This document shows, in pieces, positions 6,860 to 15,259 of a stretch of 30,491 bases of DNA; within the stretch, counting starts at the first letter, position 1; every line of letters begins with the position of its first letter. The notes beneath the pieces are model-generated. The model saw only the letters and a program-made list of their open reading frames with translations. It searched no databases and was not told the origin of the DNA. Source of the DNA: JANXVR01 sp034667405 (GTDB lineage Bacteria; Actinomycetota; UBA4738; HRBIN12); contig JAXDJX010000021.1 in assembly GCA_034667405.1 (NCBI GenBank), positions 1-30,491 on the forward strand, written 5' to 3'. The position numbers and the translations under genes were made by a program.

Positions 6860-9800
6860 TCAGTCGAAATCAGCGCCTGCCGGCTCGCGTCGGCTGAGGT
6901 CGATCCCCAGTTCCTCCGCAGCCCGGAACACGTCTTCATCGGTTTCCCGGAGCTCGATCTCCTCGCCGGTGGAGGATCGAACCTCCACGTTGAGGCAGAG
7001 CGACTGCATCTCCTTGATGAGCACCTTGAAAGACTCGGGGATGCCCGGCTCGGGGATGTTCTCTCCCTTGACGATGGCCTCGTACACCTTCACGCGGCCA
7101 AGCACGTCGTCCGATTTGATGGTGAGGAGCTCCTGCAACGCGTAGGCGGCACCGTAGGCCTCCAACGCCCAGACCTCCATCTCTCCGAACCGCTGCCCGC
7201 CGAACTGCGCTTTCCCACCCAGTGGCTGCTGCGTGATCATCGAGTACGGGCCCGTCGACCTGGCGTGGATCTTGTCGTCCACCAGGTGGAGGAGCTTCAG
7301 GATGTAGGCAACGCCGACCGTGATCGGCTCCTCGAAGGGTTCACCGGAGCGACCGTCGAACAGCCGCGCCTTGCCGACGGCATTCACCATGTTGTCTCCG
7401 TCGCGGTTCGAGTGCACCGAACGGATGGCGTCCAAGATCTCGGTCTCACGAGCACCGTCGAAGACCGGCGTCGCCACATGAACCGGACCCTGGTGATCGA
7501 CGCCGTCCTTCTTGAAGCCCCACAGGGCAGCGAGACCGAGGTGCGCCTCCAAGACCTGTCCCAGGTTCATCCGGGAGGGGACACCGAGCGGGTTCAGGAT
7601 GATGTCCACGGGCGTGCCGTCCTCCAGGAACGGCATGTCCTCCTCGGGAAGGATCGTCGAGATGACGCCCTTGTTCCCGTGGCGGCCGGCGAGCTTGTCA
7701 CCGTCGGAGATCTTGCGCTTCTGCGCGACGTAGACCCGGACCAATTGATTCACACCCGGTGGGAGCTCGTCGCCGTCGTCCCGGTTGAAGACCCGGACGC
7801 CGATGACCTTGCCGGATTCACCGTGCGGCACCTTCAGGGACGTGTCACGAACCTCGCGCGCCTTCTCTCCGAAGATGGCGCGGAGCAGCCGCTCTTCGGG
7901 CGTGAGCTCGGTCTCACCCTTCGGTGTGACCTTGCCGACCAAGTAGTCGCCGGGGTTGACCTCGGCCCCGATGCGCACGATCCCGCGTTCATCCAGGTCC
8001 TTCAGGATCTCCTCGGACACGTTCGGGATGTCGCGTGTGATCTCCTCGGCGCCGAGCTTCGTGTCGCGGGCGTCGACCTCGTGTTCCTCGATGTGGATCG
8101 AGGTGAGGATGTCGTCCTTGACCAGACGCTCCGACAGGATGATCGCGTCCTCGTAGTTGTGGCCTTCCCACGGCATGTAGGCCACGACCAGGTTCTTACC
8201 CAACGCGATCTCGCCGGCCTCGGTAGAGGGGCCGTCCGCGATGACCTGGCCCTTCACGACCTTGTCGCCTGCGTTCACGATGGGCTTCTGGTTCTGGCAC
8301 GTGCCTTGGTTGGAGCGGCGGTACTTCAGAAGGCTGTAGACCCGGAGTTCGCCGGTGCGCTCCTTGACCACGATCTCTTCGGCCGACACGTCATCGACGG
8401 TGCCGCCCTCTTGAGCCAGCACAACGTCACCCGCATCGACCGCAGCACGGAACTCGACGCCGGTTCCCACGAGGGGAGCTTCCGAACGAAGGAGCGGCAC
8501 CGCTTGGCGCTGCATGTTCGCGCCCATGAGGGCCCGGTTGGCGTCGTCGTGCTCCAGGAACGGGATCAGTGCCGCGGCGATGGAGACCAGCTGCTTGGGC
8601 GAGACGTCCATGTAGTCGACCTCATCGGGCGGGACCGAGTCGACCTCGCCGCCTTTCTTACGAACCAGAACGAGTGTCTCGGTGAAGTTGCCGCTCTTGT
8701 CGACCTGCGCGTTGGCCTGGGCGATGACGTGCTTGTCTTCCTCGTCAGCCGAGAGGTAGTCGATCTTCGAGGAGACCTTCCCGCCTTCGACGCGACGGTA
8801 CGGCGTCTCGATGAAGCCGAACTCGTTGATGCGCCCATACGTGCTCAACGAACCGATGAGGCCGATGTTCGGCCCTTCAGGGGTCTCGATGGGACACATG
8901 CGACCGTAGTGAGACGGGTGCACGTCTCGAACCTCGAACCCTGCGCGCTCACGGGACAAACCGCCGGGTCCAAGCGCGCTCAACCGGCGCTTGTGGGTGA
9001 GCCCGGCAAGCGTGTTGGTCTGGTCCATGAACTGGGAGAGCTGCGAGGTTCCGAAGAACTCCTTGATGGAGGCGACGACCGGACGGATGTTGATGAGGGT
9101 CTGGGGCGTGATGGCCTCGACGTCCTGCGTGGTCATGCGCTCCTTGACCACACGCTCCATACGAGAGAGCCCGATCCGGATCTGGTTCTGGATGAGCTCG
9201 CCCACGCTACGGAGACGACGGTTGCCGAAGTGGTCGATGTCGTCGGGGTCGTAACCGTCTTCGCCGGCGTGCAGCTTCACCAGGTAGCGAACGGTCTTCA
9301 GCATGTCCTCGTAGGTGAGGACGGCCTTGTACTTCGGTCCGCCGGTGCCCTGCTCGTCCTTGAGCTGCTCTGAGAACACCCGGTACTTGAACTGCTCCCA
9401 GGCCTTCTTGTCCGGGTTGTCGTTCTCGCCGAGCGCCTTGTGGTGGGCCTTGAGCTGCTTGAGGAGGATGTCCTCCGCCCTACCGAGTTTCTTGTCGACC
9501 TTGTGGCGACCGACCTTGGCCACGTCGTAGCGCTTCGGGTTGAAGAAGAGGTTCTCCAGGAGGGTCTTCGCGCTCTCGGCCGTGGGCGGCTCGCCCGGAC
9601 GGAGCTTGCGGTAGATGTCCTCGAGTGCCTCTTCCTGCGTCTCGACGTGGTCCTTCTCCAACGTGTTCTGGATGGACTGCGCGTTGCCGAACAGCGCAAG
9701 GATCTCGTCGGTGCTCCAACCGAGCGCCTTCAGCAGGACAGTGACGTTCTGACGGCGCTTGCGATCGATCCGCACACCGACCGTATCCTTCTTGTCCACG

Positions 9801-10312
9801 TCGAACTCGAGCCACGCGCCGCGTGAAGGGATGATCTTCGCGATGAAGATGTCCTTGTCGGTGGTCTTGTCGAGCTCGCGGCTGAAGTAGGTGCCGGGCG
9901 AGCGGACCAACTGCGACACGACGACACGCTCGGTGCCGTTGATGATGAAGGTGCCACGTCCGGTCATCACAGGGAAGTCACCCATGAAGACCTCCTGCTC
10001 CTTGATCTCGCCGGTCACGCGGTTCACGAACGTGGCTTCGACGAACAGGGGCGAGGCATAGGTGATGTCTTTGTCGCGACACTCTTCTTCGGAGAACTTG
10101 TGCGGCCGGAACTCATGGCGGCCGAAATAGAGTTGGAACTGTTCGGTGAAATCCTCGATGGGACTTACTTCTTCAAGAACTTCCTTCAGGCCCTCCTGTA
10201 GGAGCCAATCGAACGACTCCTTCTGGATGGCAACGAGGTCGGGAAGCTGCAGAACCTCGTCGAGCTTGGCGAAACTGACACGGTCACGGACCGGGACATG
10301 CTGGTCAGGCAA
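6860..10312 (-). CDS. rpoB: DNA-directed RNA polymerase subunit beta
   Basis: A 1150-residue RNA polymerase subunit, usual for actinobacteria. The rifampicin-binding cluster (about 424-450) keeps Asp430, His440 and Ser445, equivalent to E. coli Asp516, His526 and Ser531, but has Thr432 and Thr434 where E. coli has Asn518 and Pro520. The C-terminal KAQFGGQRFGEMEVWALEAY segment is intact. The start chosen is TTG at 10312 (MPDQHVPVRDRVSFAKLDEV), because GGGAGGGA sits about 7 nt upstream and the protein then begins like its relatives. A longer frame reaches 10408 but that codon is part of the -35 hexamer of the predicted promoter and the extra residues do not look like RpoB. It is separated from rplL by about 19 kb of glycan genes. 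Confidence 0.97.
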   Translation of the reverse strand: MPDQHVPVRDRVSFAKLDEVLQLPDLVAIQKESFDWLLQEGLKEVLEEVSPIEDFTEQFQLYFGRHEFRPHKFSEEECRDKDITYASPLFVEATFVNRVTGEIKEQEVFMGDFPVMTGRGTFIINGTERVVVSQLVRSPGTYFSRELDKTTDKDIFIAKIIPSRGAWLEFDVDKKDTVGVRIDRKRRQNVTVLLKALGWSTDEILALFGNAQSIQNTLEKDHVETQEEALEDIYRKLRPGEPPTAESAKTLLENLFFNPKRYDVAKVGRHKVDKKLGRAEDILLKQLKAHHKALGENDNPDKKAWEQFKYRVFSEQLKDEQGTGGPKYKAVLTYEDMLKTVRYLVKLHAGEDGYDPDDIDHFGNRRLRSVGELIQNQIRIGLSRMERVVKERMTTQDVEAITPQTLINIRPVVASIKEFFGTSQLSQFMDQTNTLAGLTHKRRLSALGPGGLSRERAGFEVRDVHPSHYGRMCPIETPEGPNIGLIGSLSTYGRINEFGFIETPYRRVEGGKVSSKIDYLSADEEDKHVIAQANAQVDKSGNFTETLVLVRKKGGEVDSVPPDEVDYMDVSPKQLVSIAAALIPFLEHDDANRALMGANMQRQAVPLLRSEAPLVGTGVEFRAAVDAGDVVLAQEGGTVDDVSAEEIVVKERTGELRVYSLLKYRRSNQGTCQNQKPIVNAGDKVVKGQVIADGPSTEAGEIALGKNLVVAYMPWEGHNYEDAIILSERLVKDDILTSIHIEEHEVDARDTKLGAEEITRDIPNVSEEILKDLDERGIVRIGAEVNPGDYLVGKVTPKGETELTPEERLLRAIFGEKAREVRDTSLKVPHGESGKVIGVRVFNRDDGDELPPGVNQLVRVYVAQKRKISDGDKLAGRHGNKGVISTILPEEDMPFLEDGTPVDIILNPLGVPSRMNLGQVLEAHLGLAALWGFKKDGVDHQGPVHVATPVFDGARETEILDAIRSVHSNRDGDNMVNAVGKARLFDGRSGEPFEEPITVGVAYILKLLHLVDDKIHARSTGPYSMITQQPLGGKAQFGGQRFGEMEVWALEAYGAAYALQELLTIKSDDVLGRVKVYEAIVKGENIPEPGIPESFKVLIKEMQSLCLNVEVRSSTGEEIELRETDEDVFRAAEELGIDLSRREPAGADFD

Positions 10313-10379
10313 AGAGATCCCTCCCAGGGAACGGTTCTCAGCGCACAGCAGAGCGCAGTAGTGGGCACGGCAAACGGGT

Positions 10380-10408
10380 AGTGTACGCAGGAATGCAGGC
10401 ACCGTCAA
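10380..10408 (-). promoter_or_regulatory. Predicted sigma70-type promoter for rpoBC
   Basis: On the minus strand TTGACG (10408-10403) and TACACT (10385-10380) are separated by exactly 17 nt, a near-consensus vegetative promoter. The start site would be near 10373, giving a leader of about 60 nt that ends in the GGGAGGGA Shine-Dalgarno of rpoB. A dedicated promoter is what rpoBC would need here, being cut off from rplJL. The -35 hexamer lies inside the inverted repeat at 10397-10416. Confidence 0.7.
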
Positions 10409-10416
10409 CGGTGCCT
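10397..10416 (-). repeat. Inverted repeat after the RmlC-like gene, enclosing the rpoB -35 box
   Basis: AGGCACCG (10397-10404) and CGGTGCCT (10409-10416) are perfect inverted copies with a 4-nt centre; the whole 20-bp element contains the -35 hexamer. It lies 58 bp after the stop of the last glycan gene. Two readings are possible: a terminator hairpin for the glycan operon (no T run follows), or an operator for a protein acting on rpoBC transcription. The two roles are not exclusive. Confidence 0.55.
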
Positions 10417-10474
10417 AGCGGGCGCCCTCAAGGGACCCCGGGAAGATACGACCCGAACCGGCGGGGGTCAACCG

Positions 10475-11035
10475 TCAGGTGGGTAGATCTTCGCTGCTGA
10501 TTTCGGCTGTCACCGGCGCTGCAAGGACGGCGGAAAGCGATGGGTTGCTCCGGTCACGTTCGCTCAAGAGAGGTTGTGCCACAGGCCATCTGATTGCGGC
10601 ATCGGGATCGTCCCAGGCGAACCCATGCTCATCACTGCCGTCATAGTAGGCGGTCACCATGTATTGGAGCGCAACGTCCGTGACGGCGCAGAATCCGTGG
10701 GCGACCCCCGGCGGGATAAACAGTGCCCTGAGGCCGGTCGCGGCCTGGAAGGTGGCAGACGCCACGGTCCCGCGCTCGGGCGAGACCGTCCGGAGATCGC
10801 AGAGGGCGATGAACGCGGTGCCTTCCAGTACTACCCAGAGGTCGCTCTGTGCCCGATGGAAGTGCATCCCCCGCAAGACTCCTGCTCGGGAGCGGCTCAG
10901 GTTCGATTGGACCACGGCGGGCTCGCCACCGGGCAGCCACGCCTGGCGGAACGTCTCCGTGAAGGCACCCCTGTCGTCGGCGAAGGTCGTGAGTTCGCGG
11001 AGCTCGACACCGGGGATGTCGGTGAGCGAGGTCAT
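10475..11035 (-). CDS. RmlC-like cupin (dTDP-4-dehydrorhamnose 3,5-epimerase family)
   Basis: A 186-residue cupin of the RmlC family, which epimerises C3 and C5 of dTDP-4-keto-6-deoxy sugars. Visible family features are RGAFTETFR at 22-30, RGMHFH at 55-60 with the catalytic-type His58, PPGVAHGF at 108-115, the YY pair at 130-131, a WDDPDAAIRWP segment, and LSERD ending at Asp161, the partner of the catalytic His. The conserved lysine in the family segment QGKL is replaced: residues 63-66 read QSDL. No rmlA, rmlB or rmlD is in the window. It is the last gene of the glycan operon, its ATG overlapping the dehydrogenase stop (ATGA). It could be a true epimerase on a related nucleotide sugar or a diverged cupin; rmlC is therefore not assigned. 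Confidence 0.8.
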   Translation of the reverse strand: MTSLTDIPGVELRELTTFADDRGAFTETFRQAWLPGGEPAVVQSNLSRSRAGVLRGMHFHRAQSDLWVVLEGTAFIALCDLRTVSPERGTVASATFQAATGLRALFIPPGVAHGFCAVTDVALQYMVTAYYDGSDEHGFAWDDPDAAIRWPVAQPLLSERDRSNPSLSAVLAAPVTAEISSEDLPT

Positions 11036-12333
11036 CCGCCTGCCGCGCCCGTGGGGAAGTACGCGAAGCCGGCCGCCCGAACGATCTCGGGGTCAAGGAG
11101 GTTCCGGGCATCGACGAGCACGGCGTCGGCCATCAGCCTGGCCACCCGTTCGAGATCCAGATCGCGGAATTCGGCCCACTCCGTGCAGATGACCGCGGCT
11201 GCGGCCCCTTCCACCGCCGCGTACGGGTCGGGGGCGATCTCCAGCCCTGGAAGTTCGGCGCGGGCCTGCTCCCCCGCTACCGGATCGAACCCGACGACCA
11301 GCGCCCCTTGCTCGGCCAGCCGGCCGGCGAGGGTCAGGGCGGGGGCACCCCGAACGTCATCGGTCCCGGCTTTGAACGCGAGCCCCAGCAGGGCGATGCG
11401 CTTTCCCTCGACGTTCCATACGGCGTCGGTCACCTTGGAAACGACGGCGTCCAGGGCTTCCTCGTTGATGCGACTGGCTTCGCGCAGCAAGCCGAAGTCG
11501 TATCCGAGCCGGTCCGAGAGCCGTTCCAACGTCACGATGTCTTTCGGAAGGCAGTAGCCGCCGTAGCCCAGACCCGCGCCGAGGAACGCTGCGCCGATGC
11601 GGGGATCGGCGCCCATGATGGCGGTGACGCCCCCGACATCGGCGCCAGATCGTTCGCTTAGCCGCGCGAGGGCGTTGGCGAAGGAGATCTTCGTGGCGAG
11701 GAATGCGTTGGAGGCGAGCTTGGAGAGTTCGGCTGTCGGGGCATCTGTCTCGATGTACGTGGTCCGTTCGGCGATGGGACCGTAGAGGGTTCGCAACGTC
11801 TCCAAGGCACCGGGATCGTCCGAGCCGACAACCAGCCGGTCGGGCTCCAAGGTGTCGTCGACGGCGTGACCTTCACGAAGGAACTCCGGACTGGCGGCAA
11901 CAGCGAAGTTCAGGTCGGGGCGTTCCTTGGCCACGACCTGGGCGATCCTGGCGGAGGTCCCCGGGGGAACGGTCGACTTCACGACGATGACGACGCCAGG
12001 AGCGGCAGCGCGGGCGACGGCCCGGGCGGCATCCTCGACGGCTCCGAGACTGCGGTCCCCCAACCCAACCGGGGGGCGGCCGACACAGATGAACACGACC
12101 TGGGCCTCGGAAACGGCTTCGGGTACCTCCGTCGTGAACCGCAGACGGCCGGCGGCCAGTCCCTGTGACAGATAGTCGTCGAGCTTGGGTTCCTGGAACG
12201 GCGGTGTACCGGCTTGGAGCTCGGCCACCTTCCGGGCGTCGGCATCCATGCCGGCGACATCGTGACCCAGGTGTGCGAGCGCCACGGCGGTGATGAGACC
12301 CACGTGCCCGGTGCCGATGACCGCGACCTTCAT
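11032..12333 (-). CDS. UDP-glucose/UDP-sugar 6-dehydrogenase
   Basis: A 433-residue nucleotide-sugar dehydrogenase that oxidises the C6 hydroxyl of UDP-glucose, or of a UDP-N-acetylhexosamine, to a uronic acid with two NAD. It has an N-terminal Rossmann motif GTGHVG at 7-12, the catalytic-type Glu150 in ASPEFLREG, the nucleophile Cys261 in GYGGYCLPKD, and a C-terminal UDP-binding domain starting about residue 315 (LLGLAFKAGTDDVRGAP). Length is normal for the Ugd class. The start ATG overlaps the stop of the upstream epimerase (ATGA). Beside a WbpP-like epimerase it could make either UDP-GlcA or a HexNAc uronic acid; the Ugd-like length and motifs favour UDP-glucose but do not settle it. Confidence 0.93.
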   Translation of the reverse strand: MKVAVIGTGHVGLITAVALAHLGHDVAGMDADARKVAELQAGTPPFQEPKLDDYLSQGLAAGRLRFTTEVPEAVSEAQVVFICVGRPPVGLGDRSLGAVEDAARAVARAAAPGVVIVVKSTVPPGTSARIAQVVAKERPDLNFAVAASPEFLREGHAVDDTLEPDRLVVGSDDPGALETLRTLYGPIAERTTYIETDAPTAELSKLASNAFLATKISFANALARLSERSGADVGGVTAIMGADPRIGAAFLGAGLGYGGYCLPKDIVTLERLSDRLGYDFGLLREASRINEEALDAVVSKVTDAVWNVEGKRIALLGLAFKAGTDDVRGAPALTLAGRLAEQGALVVGFDPVAGEQARAELPGLEIAPDPYAAVEGAAAAVICTEWAEFRDLDLERVARLMADAVLVDARNLLDPEIVRAAGFAYFPTGAAGG

Positions 12334-13280
12334 GCGGGCGAGGATACCGGGCCGTTCGAAGTGAACGAGGCCACGGTTCGTGCCATGCCGTCTTCGATTC
12401 GGACCTGGGGGTCGAAGCCGAGCAACTCGCGGGCCGAGGTGATGTCGGCATCCGTCCGGCGCACATCGCCCGCCCGGGCCGGCTCCCAGATGGGATCGGG
12501 TGTGGCACCGACGATCCCGGCGGCCAGCGCGAGGATCCGGTTGATGCTCGTGGGTTCCGCTCCCCCACCGATGTTGAACGCCCGCCCCTGCGCCGCGTCC
12601 CCCGCGCGCGATGCCTGAAGGTTCGCCTCCACCACGTCGTCGATGAACGTGAAGTCGCGGGCCTGTTCGCCGTCACCATGGATGACCGGACGGGTTCCGT
12701 CCATGCAGGCAACGATGAACTTCGGCACCACCGCGGCGTACTCGCTCTCGGGACTCTGGCCCGGGCCGTAGACGTTGAAGTAGCGCATCGAGATCGCGGG
12801 GACGCCGAGGGACACCCAGTAGGCATGGCAGTAGGCCTCACCGGCAAGCTTGCTGGCCGCATACGGGGAGCGTGGCCGGGGGAACATCGTCTCTACCTGC
12901 GGCATCACGTCCTGTTCGCCGTAGACGCTGGAGCTGCTCGCCGCCACCACACGTGCCCCGGATGCCTTGGCGGCAAGCAACACGTTCAGCGTGCCGCCGA
13001 CGTTCACCTCGGTGGTCAATACCGGCTGCTCCAGCGAACGAGGAACCGAGCGTTTCGCACCCTGGTGGAAGATCACGTCCACGCCGCCGGCCGCTTCGGT
13101 CACAGCCTCCAGATCACGCAGGTCGGCCTCGATGAAGTCCAACGCCGGAACATCGGACAGGTTCTCGAGCGAACCATCGGACAGATCATCGAGTCCACGT
13201 ACCCGGTAGCCCTCGGCCGCGAGCCGGCGGCACAGGTTCGAGCCGATGAACCCGGCTGCGCCGGTGACCAGGGCATCCAT
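12330..13280 (-). CDS. Extended SDR UDP-sugar 4-epimerase, WbpP/GalE type
   Basis: A 316-residue NAD-dependent epimerase of the extended short-chain dehydrogenase family. It shows the nucleotide-binding TGAAGFIG (Gly7, Gly10, Gly13), the SSSSVYG segment at about 115-121 and the catalytic Tyr140-x3-Lys144 (PYAASK). The combination of SVPRS at 78-82 and YFNVYGPGQ followed by YAAVVPKF resembles WbpP-type UDP-GlcNAc 4-epimerases, so a UDP-GlcNAc/GalNAc (or GlcNAcA) role is a fair inference; UDP-glucose is the alternative. The open frame continues upstream to 13505, but only inside the neighbouring glycosyltransferase gene, so the ATG at 13280 directly before the Rossmann motif is chosen. It lies 11 bp after that gene and overlaps the dehydrogenase. 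Confidence 0.88.
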   Translation of the reverse strand: MDALVTGAAGFIGSNLCRRLAAEGYRVRGLDDLSDGSLENLSDVPALDFIEADLRDLEAVTEAAGGVDVIFHQGAKRSVPRSLEQPVLTTEVNVGGTLNVLLAAKASGARVVAASSSSVYGEQDVMPQVETMFPRPRSPYAASKLAGEAYCHAYWVSLGVPAISMRYFNVYGPGQSPESEYAAVVPKFIVACMDGTRPVIHGDGEQARDFTFIDDVVEANLQASRAGDAAQGRAFNIGGGAEPTSINRILALAAGIVGATPDPIWEPARAGDVRRTDADITSARELLGFDPQVRIEDGMARTVASFTSNGPVSSPA

Positions 13281-13291
13281 TGGAGCTGAGC

Positions 13292-14545
13292 CTACTCGAC
13301 GGGTGCCGCCCGCCGGCGCAAACCCTTGCGGGCCAGAAGTTCGCCGTACAGCGCCGTCAGATCGTCTGCCAACCGCTCTTGGCCGAACCGGTCGCGCACC
13401 CAGATCGCGCCCTCCTGCCCCATCCGCTTCGCCCCCGCCGGATCCTCCAGCAGGGCGGCGATGTTGGCCGCCATCCCCACCGGATCGCCGGGCGCCACCA
13501 ACCACCCCGTGTTCCCATCACGAACGACTTCGCGAACGCCGCCCACCCGCGTCGCGACGACCGGCTTGCCTGCGGCCGACGCCTCGATGAGCGCGACCGG
13601 GGTTCCTTCGAGCTGCGATGTCAGAGCGACCACGTCGCACGCTGCGTAGAGGGCGGGGAGATCCTGCACCCACCCCATGAAGATGACGCGGTCCCCCAGG
13701 AGCCGGCGGGCCGCCGCCGTCAGCTGCTCGCGGAGTTCGCCGTCGCCTGCCAGCACGAACGTGGTCTCCGGGTGGCGCTCGAGCACCTGGCGCGCGGCTT
13801 CGAAGAGCGTCGCGTGATCCTTGATGGCGACCAACCTGCCCACGCAGCCGACGATCGGTCCGTCAAGGGGAAGGCCGAGCGAGGCGCGGGAGGCGCCTTG
13901 GTCCGGCCGTGAGGACAGCAATGGGTCCAGATCCACCCCGACCGGCACCACGTGCCACTGCTCGGGGCGGCCGATGCCGAGCGCCAGCAGATCGTCACGA
14001 ACCGATGGCGCCACCGCGACCAGCGCATCCGTCCGTTTGGCCAGTTCGCGTTCGATGGTTGCGAATGTTCGGTTCTTGAGGTCGCTGAAGTAGGACTGGA
14101 GGACATGTCCGTGGAACGTGTGCACGACGACGGGGACACCGGCCTGCTTGGCGGCGATGCGCCCCAAGGCGCCGGCCTTCGCCATGTGGGTGTGGACGAC
14201 CTGTGGGCGCCAGCGTCGCATGATGTGGACGAGTTCGCGTTCGGCTCGGATGTCGTCGATGGGCGCCAGCGCCCGGCCGAGGTATGGCAGGTAGGTGTTG
14301 GGCAGACCCGAAGGCGGATCCATGTGTCCCTCGTCCAGGCCGGAGGGACCCCACACCAGCCGCGTGTCGAAGCCGCGCTTCGGGAGTTCGGCCGTGAGGT
14401 AGAGCGCTTGTCGAGCGGGCCCACCTACATTCAGGCGGGTCATGACGCGAAGGACCCGAAGCCGGCGGGCCACGGTTGCCGGTCGCATGCGGGGCGAGGG
14501 GACCAAGCGTGATCCGGCAGAGGGGACGAGCTTTGGGGCCTGCAT
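13292..14545 (-). CDS. GT4-family glycosyltransferase
   Basis: A 417-residue GT-B fold retaining glycosyltransferase. The N-terminal acceptor domain has RLNVGGPARQ near residue 38 and VVHTHMAKAG near 117; the C-terminal nucleotide-sugar domain has VGRLVAIKD at 235-243 and the E-x7-E motif Glu313/Glu321 (EGTPVALIE). The HTFHGHVLQSYF segment at 142-153 is common in actinobacterial GT4 enzymes of surface glycan loci. Donor and acceptor cannot be read. The first 25-30 residues before the Rossmann strand are long and no Shine-Dalgarno precedes the ATG at 14545, so a later start such as Met20 or Met35 is possible. It lies 45 bp after the methyltransferase, the widest gap in this operon. Confidence 0.9.
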   Translation of the reverse strand: MQAPKLVPSAGSRLVPSPRMRPATVARRLRVLRVMTRLNVGGPARQALYLTAELPKRGFDTRLVWGPSGLDEGHMDPPSGLPNTYLPYLGRALAPIDDIRAERELVHIMRRWRPQVVHTHMAKAGALGRIAAKQAGVPVVVHTFHGHVLQSYFSDLKNRTFATIERELAKRTDALVAVAPSVRDDLLALGIGRPEQWHVVPVGVDLDPLLSSRPDQGASRASLGLPLDGPIVGCVGRLVAIKDHATLFEAARQVLERHPETTFVLAGDGELREQLTAAARRLLGDRVIFMGWVQDLPALYAACDVVALTSQLEGTPVALIEASAAGKPVVATRVGGVREVVRDGNTGWLVAPGDPVGMAANIAALLEDPAGAKRMGQEGAIWVRDRFGQERLADDLTALYGELLARKGLRRRAAPVE

Positions 14546-14590
14546 GGGGGAAGCATCGGACGTTCGACAAGCGAACTCCAGCGCTCTCCC

Positions 14591-15259
14591 CTACTCCTTC
14601 CCGGGTATCTCCGGCCGGCGTCCGATGAGCACCACGTTGAGTCGTCGCCGGAGGAGCCTGTCCCGCACGGGAGGCATGGCGAGGGCTACGCGAAGTCCCA
14701 TTGCTCCCAGGGCACCGAGCCGCTTGGTGAGCGGTACGGCGACCGGCCGCCATTCGACGCCGGTGAGGCCCGCGCGCGCGAGTGCGTCGATGCCCTCCCG
14801 GACCGGGTGACTACGCGGATTGCGATCCACCAACAACTTGCCGCCGGGCGCGAGGGCGCCCGCCAAGCGCGCAAGGACGGGGTCCGGATCCGCCACATAG
14901 GCGAAGAAGGTCCACATCGGGGCAAGGATGACGTCCCATCGAGAGTCGGACTCGAACATCCGGATGTCGCCGACCTCGATGTCTGCCTCCACCCCGGCGG
15001 CCTGGATCCGCGCCCGCGCCGTGGCGACCATCTTGGGAGAGATGTCGAATGCCGTTACCCGATACCCGCCGCGGGCCAAGGCTTCGGTCATGAACCCGTC
15101 GGCACAGCTGACCTCCAAGACGCGAGCGTTGGCGGGCGGCTCGGGTCCCCATCGCTGCACCAGGTCCACGTAGAAACGTGCGACGGCGCCCGGGTCTGCG
15201 TAGCGCCTGGAGTACGTCGACGCGAGCGCGTCGTACTTCGCGACGACATCGTCATCCAC
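14591..15259 (-). CDS. Class I SAM-dependent methyltransferase
   Basis: A 222-residue protein with a seven-strand methyltransferase core: motif I is VLEVSCADGFMTEAL at 47-61 (Ser-Cys-Ala in place of the usual Gly-x-Gly run), motif II FDIS follows, and VGDIRMFESDSRWDVILAP includes the next two strands. The C-terminal part is basic and may contact a membrane or glycan. The start is GTG at 15259, inside the 3' end of the upstream NodB-like gene, with GGAGA about 8 nt upstream; the longer open frame is that gene out of phase. Context suggests methylation of a sugar hydroxyl, but the acceptor is unknown. Confidence 0.85.
   Translation of the reverse strand: MDDDVVAKYDALASTYSRRYADPGAVARFYVDLVQRWGPEPPANARVLEVSCADGFMTEALARGGYRVTAFDISPKMVATARARIQAAGVEADIEVGDIRMFESDSRWDVILAPMWTFFAYVADPDPVLARLAGALAPGGKLLVDRNPRSHPVREGIDALARAGLTGVEWRPVAVPLTKRLGALGAMGLRVALAMPPVRDRLLRRRLNVVLIGRRPEIPGKE

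Noticed and set aside
6791..9373. Long plus-strand open frame (860 codons) opposite rpoB
   Set aside because: It is the mirror of the highly conserved rpoB frame in GC-rich DNA; its translation is a repetitive Asp/Val/Leu/His mix with no recognisable domain and no ribosome-binding site.
10313..10408. N-terminal extension of RpoB to 10408
   Set aside because: The putative first codon is the TTG of the -35 hexamer, the residues do not resemble RpoB, and a strong Shine-Dalgarno lies before TTG at 10312.
13281..13505. Long N-terminal extension of the WbpP-like epimerase
   Set aside because: The extra 75 codons lie inside the upstream glycosyltransferase gene and give a low-complexity Gly/Arg sequence; the Rossmann motif starts directly at the internal Met.
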